From Paracyclopina nana (taxonomy: Eukaryota > Arthropoda > Copepoda > Cyclopoida > Cyclopettidae), in contig JAGUCH010000002.1 of assembly GCA_019096065.1 (NCBI GenBank), positions 6,336,501 through 6,400,500 on the forward strand: 64,000 bases of DNA, given 5' to 3'. Within the stretch, counting starts at the first letter, position 1, and each line of letters opens with the position of its first letter. The translations under genes and the position numbers were made by a program. The notes beneath the pieces were generated by a model. That model was given only the letters and a program-made list of their open reading frames with translations. It ran no database searches and was not told the DNA's origin. Of the stretch, positions 47,373 through 61,830 are shown piece after piece.

Positions 47373-49348
47373 CTTAATTGCCGTCGGAACTTAAGTTGCT
47401 GGATTACAAGGTTGTTAGTGCGCGGTCGTCTGTTGATGCTCGACTTTACACAACTGAGGACACAAAGTCCTGTTATAGCCGATTCTCGACCCAAAAGAAA
47501 GCTGAGCTCAAGAGTAGTGGGGATATTGTGATCTTTTGACGACGACGGTCCGGGATGATTTGCTTTAAAAGACCAGCAGTATATAGTAGGTCTTCTTGTC
47601 AAGTGACAAGCTCGCTCCCTGTCTACAAACGCAAGCTACTTCGTCTCATTTCTTAATGTTTGAACTTGGATGCGCACATGAATCCGCATAATTATCCTTG
47701 ATTTGTTCAGTGGGCCAAGGGCCAAGGGCAGCTTTCCCCTAAACGCTGTAATTCATTCAATTGGGGAATGCGCTCAAGATCTGGAAAAGTCGGAAAGTGC
47801 GCAGATACTCTGTGATTTCTCGACAAAAAATGGGGGGCCACAAAATCACTTGTGCAATATGCTGCTTTGATGTCCCAAATCTGACAAAAGGAAAAAGACC
47901 TTTGAAAACATCAGAGCTTCTATGATTGAGAATAAGCTGGAAATTGTCAGTTTTATACGCCCATTGTGTAACAGCTAGTATGCTGATGCCTGAAAATATG
48001 GAAACACATCGATCTACCCTCCTCCCATAATTGAAAGTGGTTTAAAAGAGCAACAGATGTTAGTGCTTTGGAAACTGATCATCATGAATGGCTGGTGGTG
48101 CTGTGAAAAACCTGATGCAGCGTGTGCACTGTGGTGATTGTGTTCATGTGTGAAAAACTTGCTTGCTACCTGGTCACGTATGAGAGCGAGTGTCTCAACA
48201 TCATCATTGCTGCACTTTACTTTTCTGTTGAATTATGATTATCACATTTTGTTGAAGCAATCACAGCCACGTGGGAAGTGGGATTTGTGTCAAATCATCA
48301 TCAAGGCATAGAAAATCATTGGCGCAACTCCCTTTTCGACGCTAATTTCATCATCGAAAATCGAAAAGGACGCTTGGAAAATCAAAAACTAGAATTTGCT
48401 GCCTGAACCCCTTGTTTTTAAGGTGTTCGCAGTTTTTAATGCTAGCAAAAAAGTGCTTTCTGTACTTTCTGTTTGCCTTTGTAGCTTTGCAGGAAAAGTT
48501 AGCCAAATATTAAGCATTGCATGTCGACCCTCCATAGCAAAATCAACATGACTTTACTGCTTGCAATATAATGTAGTTCTTTGCTGCAGGCCTTTAAGGA
48601 AATGAAATGCTATACGTATAAGTACGTTGTATGGATGCTTATTTCTTACAATAATTTTCTACTTATGCAGTTTAATTCAAACTCTGTTAAAGTTTGCTTT
48701 TAAAGATCGAGACTGACTCAAAAAATGCCAAAGTTTTTGCTTCTCCGGTAATTTATAAAAAATTGGAATCAATCGAAAGCATATATATACGCTGCTATGC
48801 TAATTATATAGCTCTTTTTATTCGCTAAATTGCTTTGCATAGGTGAGAATGGTCATACAAAAGCAATTTGTTTGACCTTAAGTTGATCCCAATTTTGACT
48901 ATATATTATTTGACAAATTATCTATTGAGCAATTTTATGCATGTAATATAAAAATGGTCGGCTTTTTTGCGAAATTAGACAATTTTGTACCAATTTTTCG
49001 CATATTTTATGAGACACACTCAAAGTTTCGTTCAAAGCATTTTGAGTTGATAAGAAGAAATACAGAGAGTGTTTAAAATAAATGTTGCACCCTTGCTGTA
49101 ATAACAAAGCGCATAAAGATTGCAATTATACTTACTGACGGCATGTTTGTCATTATTGACAAATGTGCAATGCTTACCAAACAATAGGGATTAATGCAGG
49201 TAACTTTAATGATTATGCAGCTAACATTAGTGATTACTGTACTGTGATCTAATCGGTGTACACTTTCCCTGGTGGAAAATTAAGCAAAGACACCATGTAG
49301 TCAGCTTGTAGCTGATAAGGCCATGGCGTAGCTCCAAAACAATACGAT
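47373..49348. other. Intergenic DNA between LIM and HIT-like genes
   Basis: Nearly 2 kb of AT-rich DNA with promoters of both divergent genes presumably at its ends. No gene or clear repeat is supported. Confidence 0.4.
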
Positions 49349-50959
49349 ATGGTAGGTGTCCGCCTGCGAATGAAGAGCCTGCGACTCTGCATTAGTGGCC
49401 TTCTTGGCCTTTTCCTGTTTGCTGCATATTTCCTGAGGAATCCAACATCGATGACCTTGAGCAAAATCAAGTTGACAAGGGCCTGCCTACTTTCTGACAA
49501 GCTTTCTGATGGATTGGCCAAATTTCTGCAGCTAAAGCTGTCTGCGTTCCAGCCGAGGCAGGAGTGTCAAATCGTCTATCCTCTCATCGAGCAAATTTTC
49601 GAGTTTGAAATTGCCAGCAGAAACCTGGTCGTTGAAGGCAAGACAATCAATCATGACAAAAATTACACTCATACACAGCAGACCATGATGTGCTATTCCC
49701 TCAAAAAACCCACTTCTTTGAGCTGCCAGAAAGTCACGCTTGATTTGCTTTACAAGTCATTATGTATTTGTCATAATGAATGGCTACCAAACCAGTTGTA
49801 CTAAATTACGAGCATTTCCTGACTCCCTCGCTAGACTTTTCAGAGTGAATTAATTAGCGCGCACTGGTTTTGAAGCCATGACTAAAGCCATCTCGCAACA
49901 CTTTCCCGTGAGTCACGCAACTCCCTCCAAAAGTCTATGTCATAGCATATGCCGTGATAAGTAACAATAGCAGCCAGTTGTTTCCTTCCAGGGCCATTCA
50001 AGAAAAAAGTGCACGACTGGTTCCAAGCCAGGCAGTCATTGATGCAAAACTTCCAATTGCAAACCGTGACCACTGTGTACAACAAATGGACCAGAGTGAC
50101 CACAGTGCGCAATCCCTTGAGGGCCGATCGCCCGAAACGGCCCTCGGGGTCTGACATTATGGATATGATCTCGAGCAGCCAGCAAGAGTGCGACTTTTGC
50201 GCCAAGAATTTCGCCTCCGATCCCATCGGGAATTTGTCCAACGAGCGCATTTTCGTGGCTGCCAACGCCTTCAAAATGCAAGATTACCACGCTTTGTTTG
50301 TGCCTGACAAGCACAATCCTCTGAGCTTGGAAGAAAGTGATTATGCGGACTTATTTGAAATCTCCACCAAGTGGGCCAAAGCTGCGATCAAAGACTCCAA
50401 TTATGGCCTTACGCATCCAGTGCTGATTTGGGACTCACTTCCACACGCTGGAGCCAGCCAAATGCACACTCATATGCACGGCTTTGTGGGCCGGGGTCAT
50501 TCTCTGGGTCATTTCAGAGCTTATCAAGAGGCTCGCGCTCAGTACGCTTTAACCTATGCGGGCTCGGATTTAACGCAAGATTATATCAACGTGCACATGG
50601 CGCTCGGTTTGGGCTTGAGAGTCGGACATAATGTCATTCTCATGCCTTTAGATGCTGTCAAGGACCACGAATTTTTGTTGCTTGGACCCAGCATTGACGA
50701 GGACTTTGCCAAGCTATTGTCTCTCGTCATCGACACCTACAGGGATGAGTTGGGAGTGCTTTGCTGGAGCTCAGCTATGGCTTGGCCAAACGACGGAGAC
50801 TTGGCTATGCTCCGCATCGGTAGTCGTGGCGACTGCGCCAGTTACGTCAGCGACGTCAGTTCCCTGGAGCTCTACATGTTCAATAGCATCGACACAGACC
50901 CCTACGGGACCTTGGCTGCGTTTCGGCGCAGATTCGATTTTGCCAAGGCGAACAATTGA
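49349..50959 (+). CDS. Membrane-anchored HIT/GalT-superfamily protein
   Basis: Two exons, 49349-49637 and 49992-50959, give 418 aa if the intron uses a GC donor (GCAAGA) and the TTCCTTCCAG acceptor. The N terminus is a type II signal anchor: basic MVGVRLRMKSLRL then CISGLLGLFLFAAYFL. The globular part has a CDFC pair at 163-166 and an ASNPHPHGQ-like active-site segment, here HAGASQMHTHMHGF with histidines at 255, 257 and 259. GASQ before the histidine triad recalls Ap4A phosphorylase and galactose-1-phosphate uridylyltransferase. A nucleotide transferase or phosphorylase acting on the lumenal or outer side of a membrane is a reasonable inference. The substrate is unknown, and HIT proteins are normally soluble, so the anchor is unusual. 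The join of the two exons needs transcript support. Confidence 0.75.
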
Positions 50960-51150
50960 GATTTCTTGGCCAGAGTCCAGGAACTGTGGTGAAACTTTCT
51001 TCGCGAGCGTATCGATCGTTACTAAAGAATATTTATTATTGCTATATTATTACATTTTTGCATACGGCACGTTATAGTGAGTTGTAGGAAAGAATACACA
51101 TGATAAAGCGTGGCAAGTTTAGCATGCAATGCATTTAGGACTAATGAGAA

Positions 51151-52414
51151 TCAATCGCCGAACTTGGCCATCCACTTCTCGTCGCTTGGTACACCTGCTT
51201 GCTCAGCTATGACCTGAAACGACAGATACGATCGTGAGTCATCGGCGAGGGTGAGGCAAGAAAAAGCAGAAAATCATATTTTGTGCACTTCGCTCAACCA
51301 TGTGTGCGCGTCTACCTTGTGTATGGTAGTAGTACATGATGCCACAACTTTAAAAGGACAGGGTCGTTTACAATGATGGAAAATGATGCAAGCCAGCTGC
51401 CAGGCAACATAGCTGCTGCTCAAGTCTAACCATGACAATGCAAAAGATCATTTTTACCTAGAGTAAGAGCGAAGAGCGTAAGAAGGTAATGCTACAAAAA
51501 TTTTTGAAGTGACGTGTCAATTATATGCTGCCATTTTTGGATGTGAAATGTCAAAGTGGTCACTAGACCGGCGACTTTTAAAGAATTGGAAATCACTCTC
51601 CTACACATGGATAATTATTAGCTAAAAAATTAGAACCCTGTGGCTACCTGGACATTAATCCAAGGTCCTAGACGGGGACGTACTATATATTTAAAGGGAA
51701 TTATTATTTTCCGCGTAACGCCATAAAAAATAAACACTAATGAATGAGAAGCGTTAGCGGAACGACAAGTGATCAATAAGTTCGCTTGTCCAATGACTGC
51801 TGGTTATCAGGTGTTTTTGGCATTTAAACGCACCATGTGTACGCCTGAGCGGTGTAATAATCTACCATCATGTTGTCTGCTGCTGCTGCTGCATGACCAT
51901 GACTCATACGTACTCCTATGCGCTACGCTACCACACAAGGCCGGTTAGTGAAATGGACTCACAAACAAGATGCCAAAATTCACACATGATGGATATGGGG
52001 CTCGCGTACCTGATGGGCCTCATGAAACTTCTTCTCCTTTTCGTCACGGATCATGCCCATGATGAGCAAATCCGTCCTCTCAGGAGGCGGAATGTCGAAC
52101 TTTTCTTCGTCCAGGCTGCGAGGCTTCGGGGTGCGTCTTCTGGTGACAGGACTCGAGCCTTGCGATCCTGCCAAAATGGCGTTGACGCCCACAAAGCCCC
52201 CAAAAGCAGGGCGCGTCAGGACACGCCGCCCCATGCGAGCTTCCATCATCTGCTGCTTTTTTTTCATTGCCATCTCGTTGATTAGCTCATCCTTCTTCTT
52301 CCGCATTTGCTTCTCTTTCCTCTGCTTCATTAGATCCAGGATGAACAAGGTGTTCATGTCGGACTTGACCTCCACATTGGCGGGCTCATCTTTTTTATCC
52401 GTGGCAGCCTCCAT
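51151..52414 (-). CDS. Unrecognised 155-aa basic coiled-coil protein
   Basis: Exons 52414-52010 and 51213-51151 join in phase 0 across a 796-bp intron. The sequence starts MEAATDKKDEPANVEVKSDM. It has a strongly basic, methionine- and lysine-rich helix (LMKQRKEKQMRKKKDELINE), then a conserved-looking turn (GRRVLTRPAFGGFVGVNAIL), an RRRTPKPRS segment and the C-terminal EQAGVPSDEKWMAKFGD. The Gly/Phe-rich core between charged flanks looks like a functional motif, but I cannot name a family. No signal peptide or membrane segment. The second exon is only 63 nt. Confidence 0.65.
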
Positions 52415-53154
52415 TTGTTCAATTCAAGACTGCTGAACACACATTTTACACTGGCAAAAGTCCAAAGTCTTTCTTCGAGAACCTACTTTCTAAAAGATGA
52501 CATGACACGACCCGTGCTTCTACGATATCATCACATCATTGCCGCGAGGAGGTCAAATTTGTGCACTCCACATAGGATTGCATGCCTAAGTGACATTATT
52601 ACTACAACTTTGGTGTGTACATTACGAAGTGTATCAATACTTCCAACCTAGTTGAGCTCAGGAACCCGTGTCCTTGCTGCAGGAGACCATTAGGCTGCAA
52701 CTTATTGATTAGACCAAAAGCAGAGCTGCAGCAGCAGCTTGAGAAGCTAGCAATTACAGCACCGGGCCGCGAGAAGAAATTTCTCTTTTGCTGCTCCGCA
52801 GCAGCCAATAGCTGCACAACACAGATACGATGACACTTGATAAAGCTCGGGATTTTGTTAAATAAATGTGGCATTTATTATCGTCTCATCTCTTTGACGG
52901 GAGTTATTAATATTATGAGTGTTGATTCAAATCACAGTACAAAAGATTTATCCATCAAAAGAAGTAATGGAACAAACTAAGTTGTGTTGTGTCGCGTGTG
53001 CCTAAAATGCATTAAAATGATGTTTTGTGATGATGATATTTAGTTTCACTTTGTGGTGGTAGGGAAGTGGGAAACTGATAAATGCCAAATATTTAATAGA
53101 AGCTTTGTCTTTAAAGGAGAGAATGACGAAGGAGTATCAAGACTTGCTTGGTTC
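52415..53154. other. Region between the basic-protein gene and beta-tubulin
   Basis: Probably the promoter of the minus-strand basic-protein gene and the 3' UTR of beta-tubulin. It contains CAG/CTG-rich stretches (about 52678-52810) and no supported gene. Confidence 0.4.
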
Positions 53155-55550
<2,396 letters not shown>

Positions 55551-56765
55551 ATGTCAAACAAGCAATTTGGTCTGATTTTGCCCAAATCCAAATTAGGGGG
55601 TGCAAAAGCTAAACCTGTGGCCAAAGCTTTCAATGACAGCAGCGATGAAGACGAAGAAACCCAGGCAGTGGTGACTGGTGGCACAGATTGGATGAAGAAA
55701 AAGCTGTCTTCCAAATCAAGCGTGAATGCAAAATCGGGGGCTACTGGAGTGGGAACGAAACTTAAGGCTCAAACTAAGATTGAGCTTCAGAAAGCTCTTG
55801 AGGAGGACCCATCTGTGTTTCAGTATGATGAGGTCTACGACCAGATGGAGGCTGCCAAAGTGGAGCAAATCAGCCAAAAGAAAGAGAAAGATCGAAAACC
55901 GAGGTACATCGAGAGCTTGCTCAAGCATGCAGAGATTCGAACCAAGGAGAATGAGCGCCGGATAGAACGTCAAGTGCAAAAGGAGCGTGAAGCGGAAGGC
56001 GATCAGTTTGCCGATAAGGAGAAATTTGTCACTTCGGCGTACCGAAAGAAAATGGAAGAGTTGCAGAAGCTGGAAGAGGAAGACCGCAAGAAGGATGCGC
56101 TCGAGAATATTTTGGATGTGACGAAGCAGAAAGACATGTCCGGCTTCTACAGGCATCTCTATCGGCAAACTATGGGTGATGAGAAAGGTCAGAAAGCCGT
56201 AATCAAAGAAGAACCAGTTGAGGAGCAAAACGATGTCGTCGAGGATGACGTTCAACTTTCAAAAAAGACCAAGCCTAGTCAGAGGTCGTACCGACGTCGA
56301 GACTCTGAAAAAGTGGACGAGAACGATGATGAGGGTTCCAACGATGACAACGAAGCGACTGAGCGTAATTCGTCTAGCGAGGACGAAGACGAAGAGGTTG
56401 CAAAGCAAGAGACAGAGGCAAAACGGGCGGAAAAGGATAAGAAGCGTAGGGAGGAGCTGCGCAAACAAAAAGAAGCTCGTGAACGTCGGAAACGGCGAAT
56501 AGCTGAAGGGCGTGACACATCTAGTGAGGAGGATGGGGATGAAGAAGAATCAGCTAGTGATAAGGAAGACAACTCCGGAAAAAAGAGTGGCAAAAAAGAT
56601 ACTAGCAGCGGAGGAAACAAAGAGAACATTGTCAGTGCTCAGCCAGCAGCGAAAAAAGCTAAAGTGGACATATGGAAAAAAGTCACTGTGGACAAAGTTT
56701 TTGACGATGCATTACAGCGATATCTGCTGCGAAAGTCCGAACGAGGATCACGGTTTCCTTGGTAA
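55551..56765 (+). CDS. NSRP1: Nuclear speckle splicing regulatory protein 1
   Basis: Single-exon gene of 404 aa counting from the ATG at 55551 (an upstream in-frame TTG is not a start). It opens MSNKQFGLILPKSK, the diagnostic NSRP1/CCDC55 start. The conserved domain follows: LQKALEEDPSVFQYDEVYDQ, DRKPRYIESLLKHAEIR, KEKFVTSAYRKKMEEL and DVTKQKDMSGFYRHLYRQ. The rest is low-complexity acidic and basic residues, with a lysine-rich nuclear tail. Family members sit in nuclear speckles and affect alternative splice-site choice. An AATAAA follows the stop codon at once, and the convergent PRDM-like gene ends 75 bp away. Confidence 0.93.
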   Translation: MSNKQFGLILPKSKLGGAKAKPVAKAFNDSSDEDEETQAVVTGGTDWMKKKLSSKSSVNAKSGATGVGTKLKAQTKIELQKALEEDPSVFQYDEVYDQMEAAKVEQISQKKEKDRKPRYIESLLKHAEIRTKENERRIERQVQKEREAEGDQFADKEKFVTSAYRKKMEELQKLEEEDRKKDALENILDVTKQKDMSGFYRHLYRQTMGDEKGQKAVIKEEPVEEQNDVVEDDVQLSKKTKPSQRSYRRRDSEKVDENDDEGSNDDNEATERNSSSEDEDEEVAKQETEAKRAEKDKKRREELRKQKEARERRKRRIAEGRDTSSEEDGDEEESASDKEDNSGKKSGKKDTSSGGNKENIVSAQPAAKKAKVDIWKKVTVDKVFDDALQRYLLRKSERGSRFPW

Positions 56766-56770
56766 TGATT

Positions 56771-56776
56771 AATAAA
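56771..56776 (+). terminator. Poly(A) signal of NSRP1
   Basis: AATAAA six bases after the NSRP1 stop codon, implying a 3' UTR of only a few tens of bases. Confidence 0.6.
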
Positions 56777-56840
56777 AGAGATACAATCTGAGATAATGAT
56801 GCAGTATTAGGACGCTTTTAATTGGAATGTCGTATGTATA

Positions 56841-59800
56841 TTACACATTTTTAAAGCTATCAAACGTTGGAGGTTGAACCTGGACCGCGTTATTGCTCTG
56901 CAAATTTATATTACTGTTGTAAGATGACGGTCTATCAAAATCCAAGCTATGCGTTGAGTCGTCGCTGGTAGCTGCATTTGAGGCCCTGCTCGCTACAACG
57001 TGGTCCAACTTGACGCGTTGAATTTGTGGCATGTTAGCGTCCGTGTAGTGATGCACTTTTCTATAATGAACCTGCAGACATTGCTTGGTAGTGAAAGCCG
57101 CTTTGCAGGTCTCGTGTTGGCACAAATAAGGTTTCGCCCCCAAATGAATCAGCATGCTGCAAAATAGTTGTAAATTATGCAAAATCAATCAAATGTACCA
57201 TATGCTGTTGTTGTTTGTCATTAAAAGCGCTGAGTTAGCTCCGAAATTGCTACTGTTGATGCAGAAGTTACAGGAGGGGAAATGTATTTTATGTTCCCAA
57301 ACGCCCTCATCTGCAATGCTCGTGAAGCTACCTCATCCATGAATTGGTCTTACGTGTAAATGCGTTTGAATAATTCATCAATGCTGCACTAAATAGCCTT
57401 ACTTAAATCAATATGATCGACCCTGCCAGAATTCACAACAGTAACATAACAATAACAAACGCAAGTAGCACGCCTAGCGGAGGGAAAGTTGAAACATTTG
57501 GGATTAGGGAGTAGTCGATTCAAAATTCAGTGCTACAAGATCCCTTGATGTGAGCGTGCAGTGAATTTTGGATCTTTTACATCGGCTAACAAGAAAAGGA
57601 TAAAAAAGGACCGATCTTAGGGCAATTTTTGTGTGCATTAGCAATTTTTTTAGTTTCGTGTTGGCTACAAGTTTTCTAAACTGTTAGAAATCATTAAGAT
57701 CAATGGAGCAAGTTTTTTGGCACTCCAATTGAGAAGTCTGGAGATTATTTTGATTCTTCTTTTTAAATTCAGCCTCAAAAAAGTAGTACGGTTGTGTAAA
57801 CCGTGAACCCTGAAATCCCAAGTATTTCTCCAGTAATGTCACTTGATGGCGTATCATTGTTATGATACTTTTGTCTATTGATTTAGGTAAAAAAATCCCC
57901 CTCAGTTAATATTGCTGAGTATTTTCGGGAGCGACAGGCAAAAAAATTAAGTTATGCTTGACTTAAAACAGTTTTGCGCTGCTCAAAAACCAGCCATGAT
58001 GTGAACTGCTGTTGACTGTTACTCTATTAACTTTCAGAGAGCAACTGTAATCGCTATTTTCATCCAACAGAAAATAAATTCAGGAAGCTGTGTTTGCTTA
58101 GAGTTTGCGTCGTTATTAAACACTAACAGCCTTGCCACTAGAGTAAAATCCTTCCAAGACAAAAACCAATTTCCCGATTGACCTTTGGCTTATTTTACGT
58201 ATATTGATACTTGATAGTAACGCAGCTGATATAAAATAACGAGACATTAGCATTAAACGAATGAGTTTTAAAATCACGTAAAGAAAACTTGGGAAAATTT
58301 CTGGTTGAGTTCTTTTTTTCAGTTTCTGTTTCTCTTCAACATTTCCGCCTAAAGATAAGCATTTTTTGCCCGATTTCCTACTCATCAATTTTGCAGCATT
58401 GGCTGCCTTTTTTCAATTATAATCTCAGTTTGATCCTGAATTGCCAAATCATTTCAAGTTTGCAGTATACTCTGAAGCAGACTGCATGCATACATACAGT
58501 ACAACTCTGATTTCAAGTTGGCGTTATGATGAAATAGCTAGCAATTCATTTCATGCTCCTTTTTAATTTCGCCAGCTATAGGCTTTCCCCCTCGTTATTC
58601 TTCCATTACTAGAGCCAGTAATAGCTTATTGTGCTACAAATGAGATGAGGTAGCAATTTTGGCAATGAGTGTGTTTCGGGTGGTATTCTTCCCTATAAAC
58701 GCAACTGGTATACATGGTACATGCGAAAGATTGTACCATGAATAATGAACATTAAAAAGTCATCAAGCTTGATTAGAACATATTGGCTGTAGGCTGTTTG
58801 CTCGCTTTCTAGTAGTACTATTATTGGGGTCCCGACTTACTGTTGTTTGAGGTTTGATTGCTGTGTAAATTGCTTGTTGCAATGGCAGCACATGAATTCC
58901 TGCTGTTTCTGGTGCACTTCTCTCACGTGCCGATTCAACGCATATTTGGAGCTGAAAATGAACTCGCACTGGACGCAGTGAAGCTGCCTGGATCGCTCAT
59001 GCACTTGCTTCACATGCTGACGTAAGGCTTTGGGGTCGAGGTAGACTTTGCCGCAGCGCTCGCAGGCCTTCTTTAAAGGCTTCTCCACAGCATGAATGCG
59101 ATTCTTGTGCTTTATGAGGCTATTGTAGGTTTCGAATCTTTTGGAGCAATGCCGGCACAGAAAAGGGAGGCTGTCATGCGCTTCCTTGCAGTGCTGCACA
59201 ATTTCCTTTGCCCCTATCCTCTTTGAGCAGCAGTCAGGGCAGTAATAGATTCGGTTCTGCGGATTGCCCTGAAACGAATCGATTTGAGGGCAAGGCCGAA
59301 GAACTAAAGACGCTAGATTGCGAACAACCCACCTGGAATGACACATCGTGCCACAGGGAAATGTGAACCCGATAATCTGCCACGTTGTCAAATTGGCCAT
59401 GAATTGAGCATCTGGAGCACCGCTTCTGGTTCGCCCATGCTTGCGTCCAACTCGTCCAAAACTCTGTGGTGGGATCTTCTTTGGCAAAGTACTTTAATTT
59501 GGTATACGGTGGCACGCCGTTCGGGCCTGTCACGAGGTACAGTTGGTCAACCATGGAGATGGCCAGGATGTTTGCAGTCATCGATGACTCGGCAGGAGTG
59601 ACATCACGGAACCAATTCGAATCCTCCTTGTTCGATGTCATCACGCACTTGCGGTCAGCGTTGTCGCAGTAGATAAGCCAAATGTGCGATCGGTCCTCAT
59701 CGAAGTCCATGTCACTCTCCTTACGAAACTGGGACAAATATACACATTTCCAAATAAGATTCTTCCTCGCTTGGCCTACAATAAGGACCATATATTTAGA

Positions 59801-60692
59801 CGGACTGCTAGAAACTTACTTGACCGACTAAAGGGCCTAATCTTGAATATGGCTTCAACCCATCTTCGCCAGTGTAAATGCCATCAAGCCTCTGCTGAAG
59901 CTCGCGAGGAAGACCAGAGGGATCCGAAGGATTGTTAGGAATGAAATGCCGAGGATTGTGGTACAGCCTGTAGTGATCACACTCTGACTTGCAGCCATGC
60001 TGGCGATCGCAAGGCTTACACTTCCAAGTCACCGAAAAAGCTGAGGACACGCCTGTACAATCGATGGGTGCCATGTGCTTCTCTTTTCGCTTCAGCCTCA
60101 AAAGCTCGTCGACGTTAGATAAATTGCTGTAGTTGGAGGCCGCAGCGGAAGGCACGAGTCCACCAAAGGCTTCTTCTTGGCTAGGTCCACTGTGGAAAAC
60201 CTGGTTTGGCTCCCCGCCAATGTCTTTGGCAATGAGGTTGTTGATGTCAGCCAGATCCTCCTCCATCATTGAATCGGGGTTGCACGAGGAATTGTCAGGG
60301 TATGACGTCCTCAGGGTGACCCAGAACTCAGACTCAGAGAGTGGGGCCACATCCCTTATGGAATGGGTTAGGAGCAGCCGCAAGACTCTGTTGAGGTAGT
60401 CCTCAAAATCAAGGCCAGAAAGCTTTTGGAGCTCCATGAAGGGAACCTTTTTCTGATTCCAAGCTCTGTTGGTGGCCTCGTGACTAGAGGAGCCTGTCTG
60501 ACACCCACAGGTCTCGTTGTGAACCGTGGAGAGGTGACCGAGAGTGGCCTTCATGTCCCCTGAAAATCTGTCCAACAAAGGCTTGAAAAGGGTGCTAAAG
60601 CCCACTGGTAAGGGCCCTGAAGCATGCCAGGCCTCATGTTCAGGCCCCAGACAGGGTGCATTTGTGTTTGCGGAGGCCACAAAGCCCTCCAT
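56841..60692 (-). CDS. PR-domain zinc-finger protein, PRDM4-like
   Basis: Four exons, 60692-59820, 59728-59333, 59268-58841 and 57156-56841, give 670 aa from the first in-frame ATG; upstream exons are possible. The N-terminal 220 residues have no clear domain. A zinc-knuckle-like segment (WKCKPCDRQHGCKSECDHY, cysteines near 225-238) leads into a PR (SET-related) domain at about 262-405: LPRELQQRLDGIYTGEDG, SRLGPLVGQ, HIWLIYCDNADRK, NWFRDVTPAESSMTANILA. At least six C2H2-type fingers follow, ending QHMLIHLGAKPYLCQHETC. The knuckle-PR order, HIW-IY and GPLVGQ resemble PRDM4, but this assignment is inference. The protein is presumably a DNA-binding transcriptional regulator. Intron 3 is 1.68 kb while the others are 64-91 bp. 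Confidence 0.85.
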
Positions 60693-61291
60693 ACTGGTCA
60701 AAGGTCCATTTGAAACTGATTTTTTTGTGCTAGGTAGGTTTATTGATCTTTTGACTGGGTACGTCACATCCGTTGCTCGACTCGAAGTCAACTCACAAGC
60801 CAGTCAAAGCATCCCTAATGGTCCCCATGCAAAAAATTTACAACCCTTTTCATTTTTGAGCTTGCAAAAAGTGATTGGTACAGGTCAGAGCTGATTTTTA
60901 CAAGGCGTCGTAAGAGGCAAAAAATGCCTGTATGAAGCTCAGGCATTTATAAGCGCTGCAATATATCCTCCCGGTAAGAAAATGCCATCCTGGTTCCATT
61001 TCACCCCTATTTGAGTGACCTGCAAAGTGTGCAAGCAATGCAAAAATGCATTCATATTTTAACGACCACTTTCACTTTCTATCAAAGATGGTCGCCCATT
61101 GTTGTTGCATTTTCCGTTGGCTGCAGTTGCAGTTGCACCCATCATTTCCGCGTCTTGGCGCAACTTTCCCATCGATTCACGCAACTTCATCATAGAGGCT
61201 GTTTAGCGGAACTTTTCATTCGGCTGCAAAACCTCGCCGCCTTTGCCGCTTTCCTGCCATTTCGGCCGATCCAAGATTTTTCCACTAAATC
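60693..61291. other. Divergent intergenic DNA between PRDM-like gene and NDUFS8
   Basis: May contain the start or 5' exon of the PRDM-like gene, whose open frame extends to 60791 without an ATG, and the original NDUFS8 promoter. No gene is supported. Confidence 0.4.
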
Positions 61292-61299
61292 AGCTGAGG

Positions 61300-61793
61300 T
61301 AGAGGTGTATCGGGCCAAGAAATGTCGGGCTCGGGTCGGGCTCGGGCTTTCAAAAAATTACTCGGGTCGGGTCGGGCCGGGCCTAAACTTTTTTTTCAGG
61401 CTTCGGGCTTTTTCGGGCCAGTCAAAAAATGTTACGGGCTTTTCGGGCCGAGACAAACTCTACAATTTTTCAGGAAAAATCTGAATAAAAATCACTTTAT
61501 TGTTATGAAATTCTCATCAATTACTGAAGGTTGTGCAAATGAAGAGATACTTAACAATCAAACTCAATATTAAAGCTCACAATCTGGAGCAATTGTTTTT
61601 CTGATTTTGAACAAGTTTTTGAATTTTTAAAAAATGTCATTCGGGCCACTTCGGGCTTTTTGAAAATGATTTCGGGCTTTTTCGGGCTTTCTGTAAATCG
61701 GCCCGAGTCGGGCTCGGGCTGGGGTCTTATTTAGCTCGGGCCAGAAATTGGTATCGGGCTTTCGGGCTCGGGCCTGAGCCCGATACACCTCTA
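61300..61793. mobile_element. Non-autonomous hAT-like element, 494 bp
   Basis: The element begins TAGAGGTGTATCGGGC and ends with the exact complement GCCCGATACACCTCTA. It is flanked by an 8-bp direct repeat AGCTGAGG at 61292-61299 and 61794-61801. An 8-bp duplication and TAGAGGTG-type terminus are marks of the hAT superfamily. Both subterminal regions are packed with CGGGCT/TCGGGC repeats in opposite orientation around an AT-rich, noncoding core. The perfect target duplication suggests a fairly recent insertion. It lies 37 bp before the NDUFS8 ATG. Confidence 0.9.
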
Positions 61794-61830
61794 AGCTGAG
61801 GTAAGTCTGAAACCAAAACATTGTTAGAAA

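Noticed and set aside
55716-56255. 179-codon hydrophobic minus-strand ORF
   Set aside because: Antisense of the charged, repetitive NSRP1 sequence, which automatically reads as leucine/phenylalanine-rich on the other strand.
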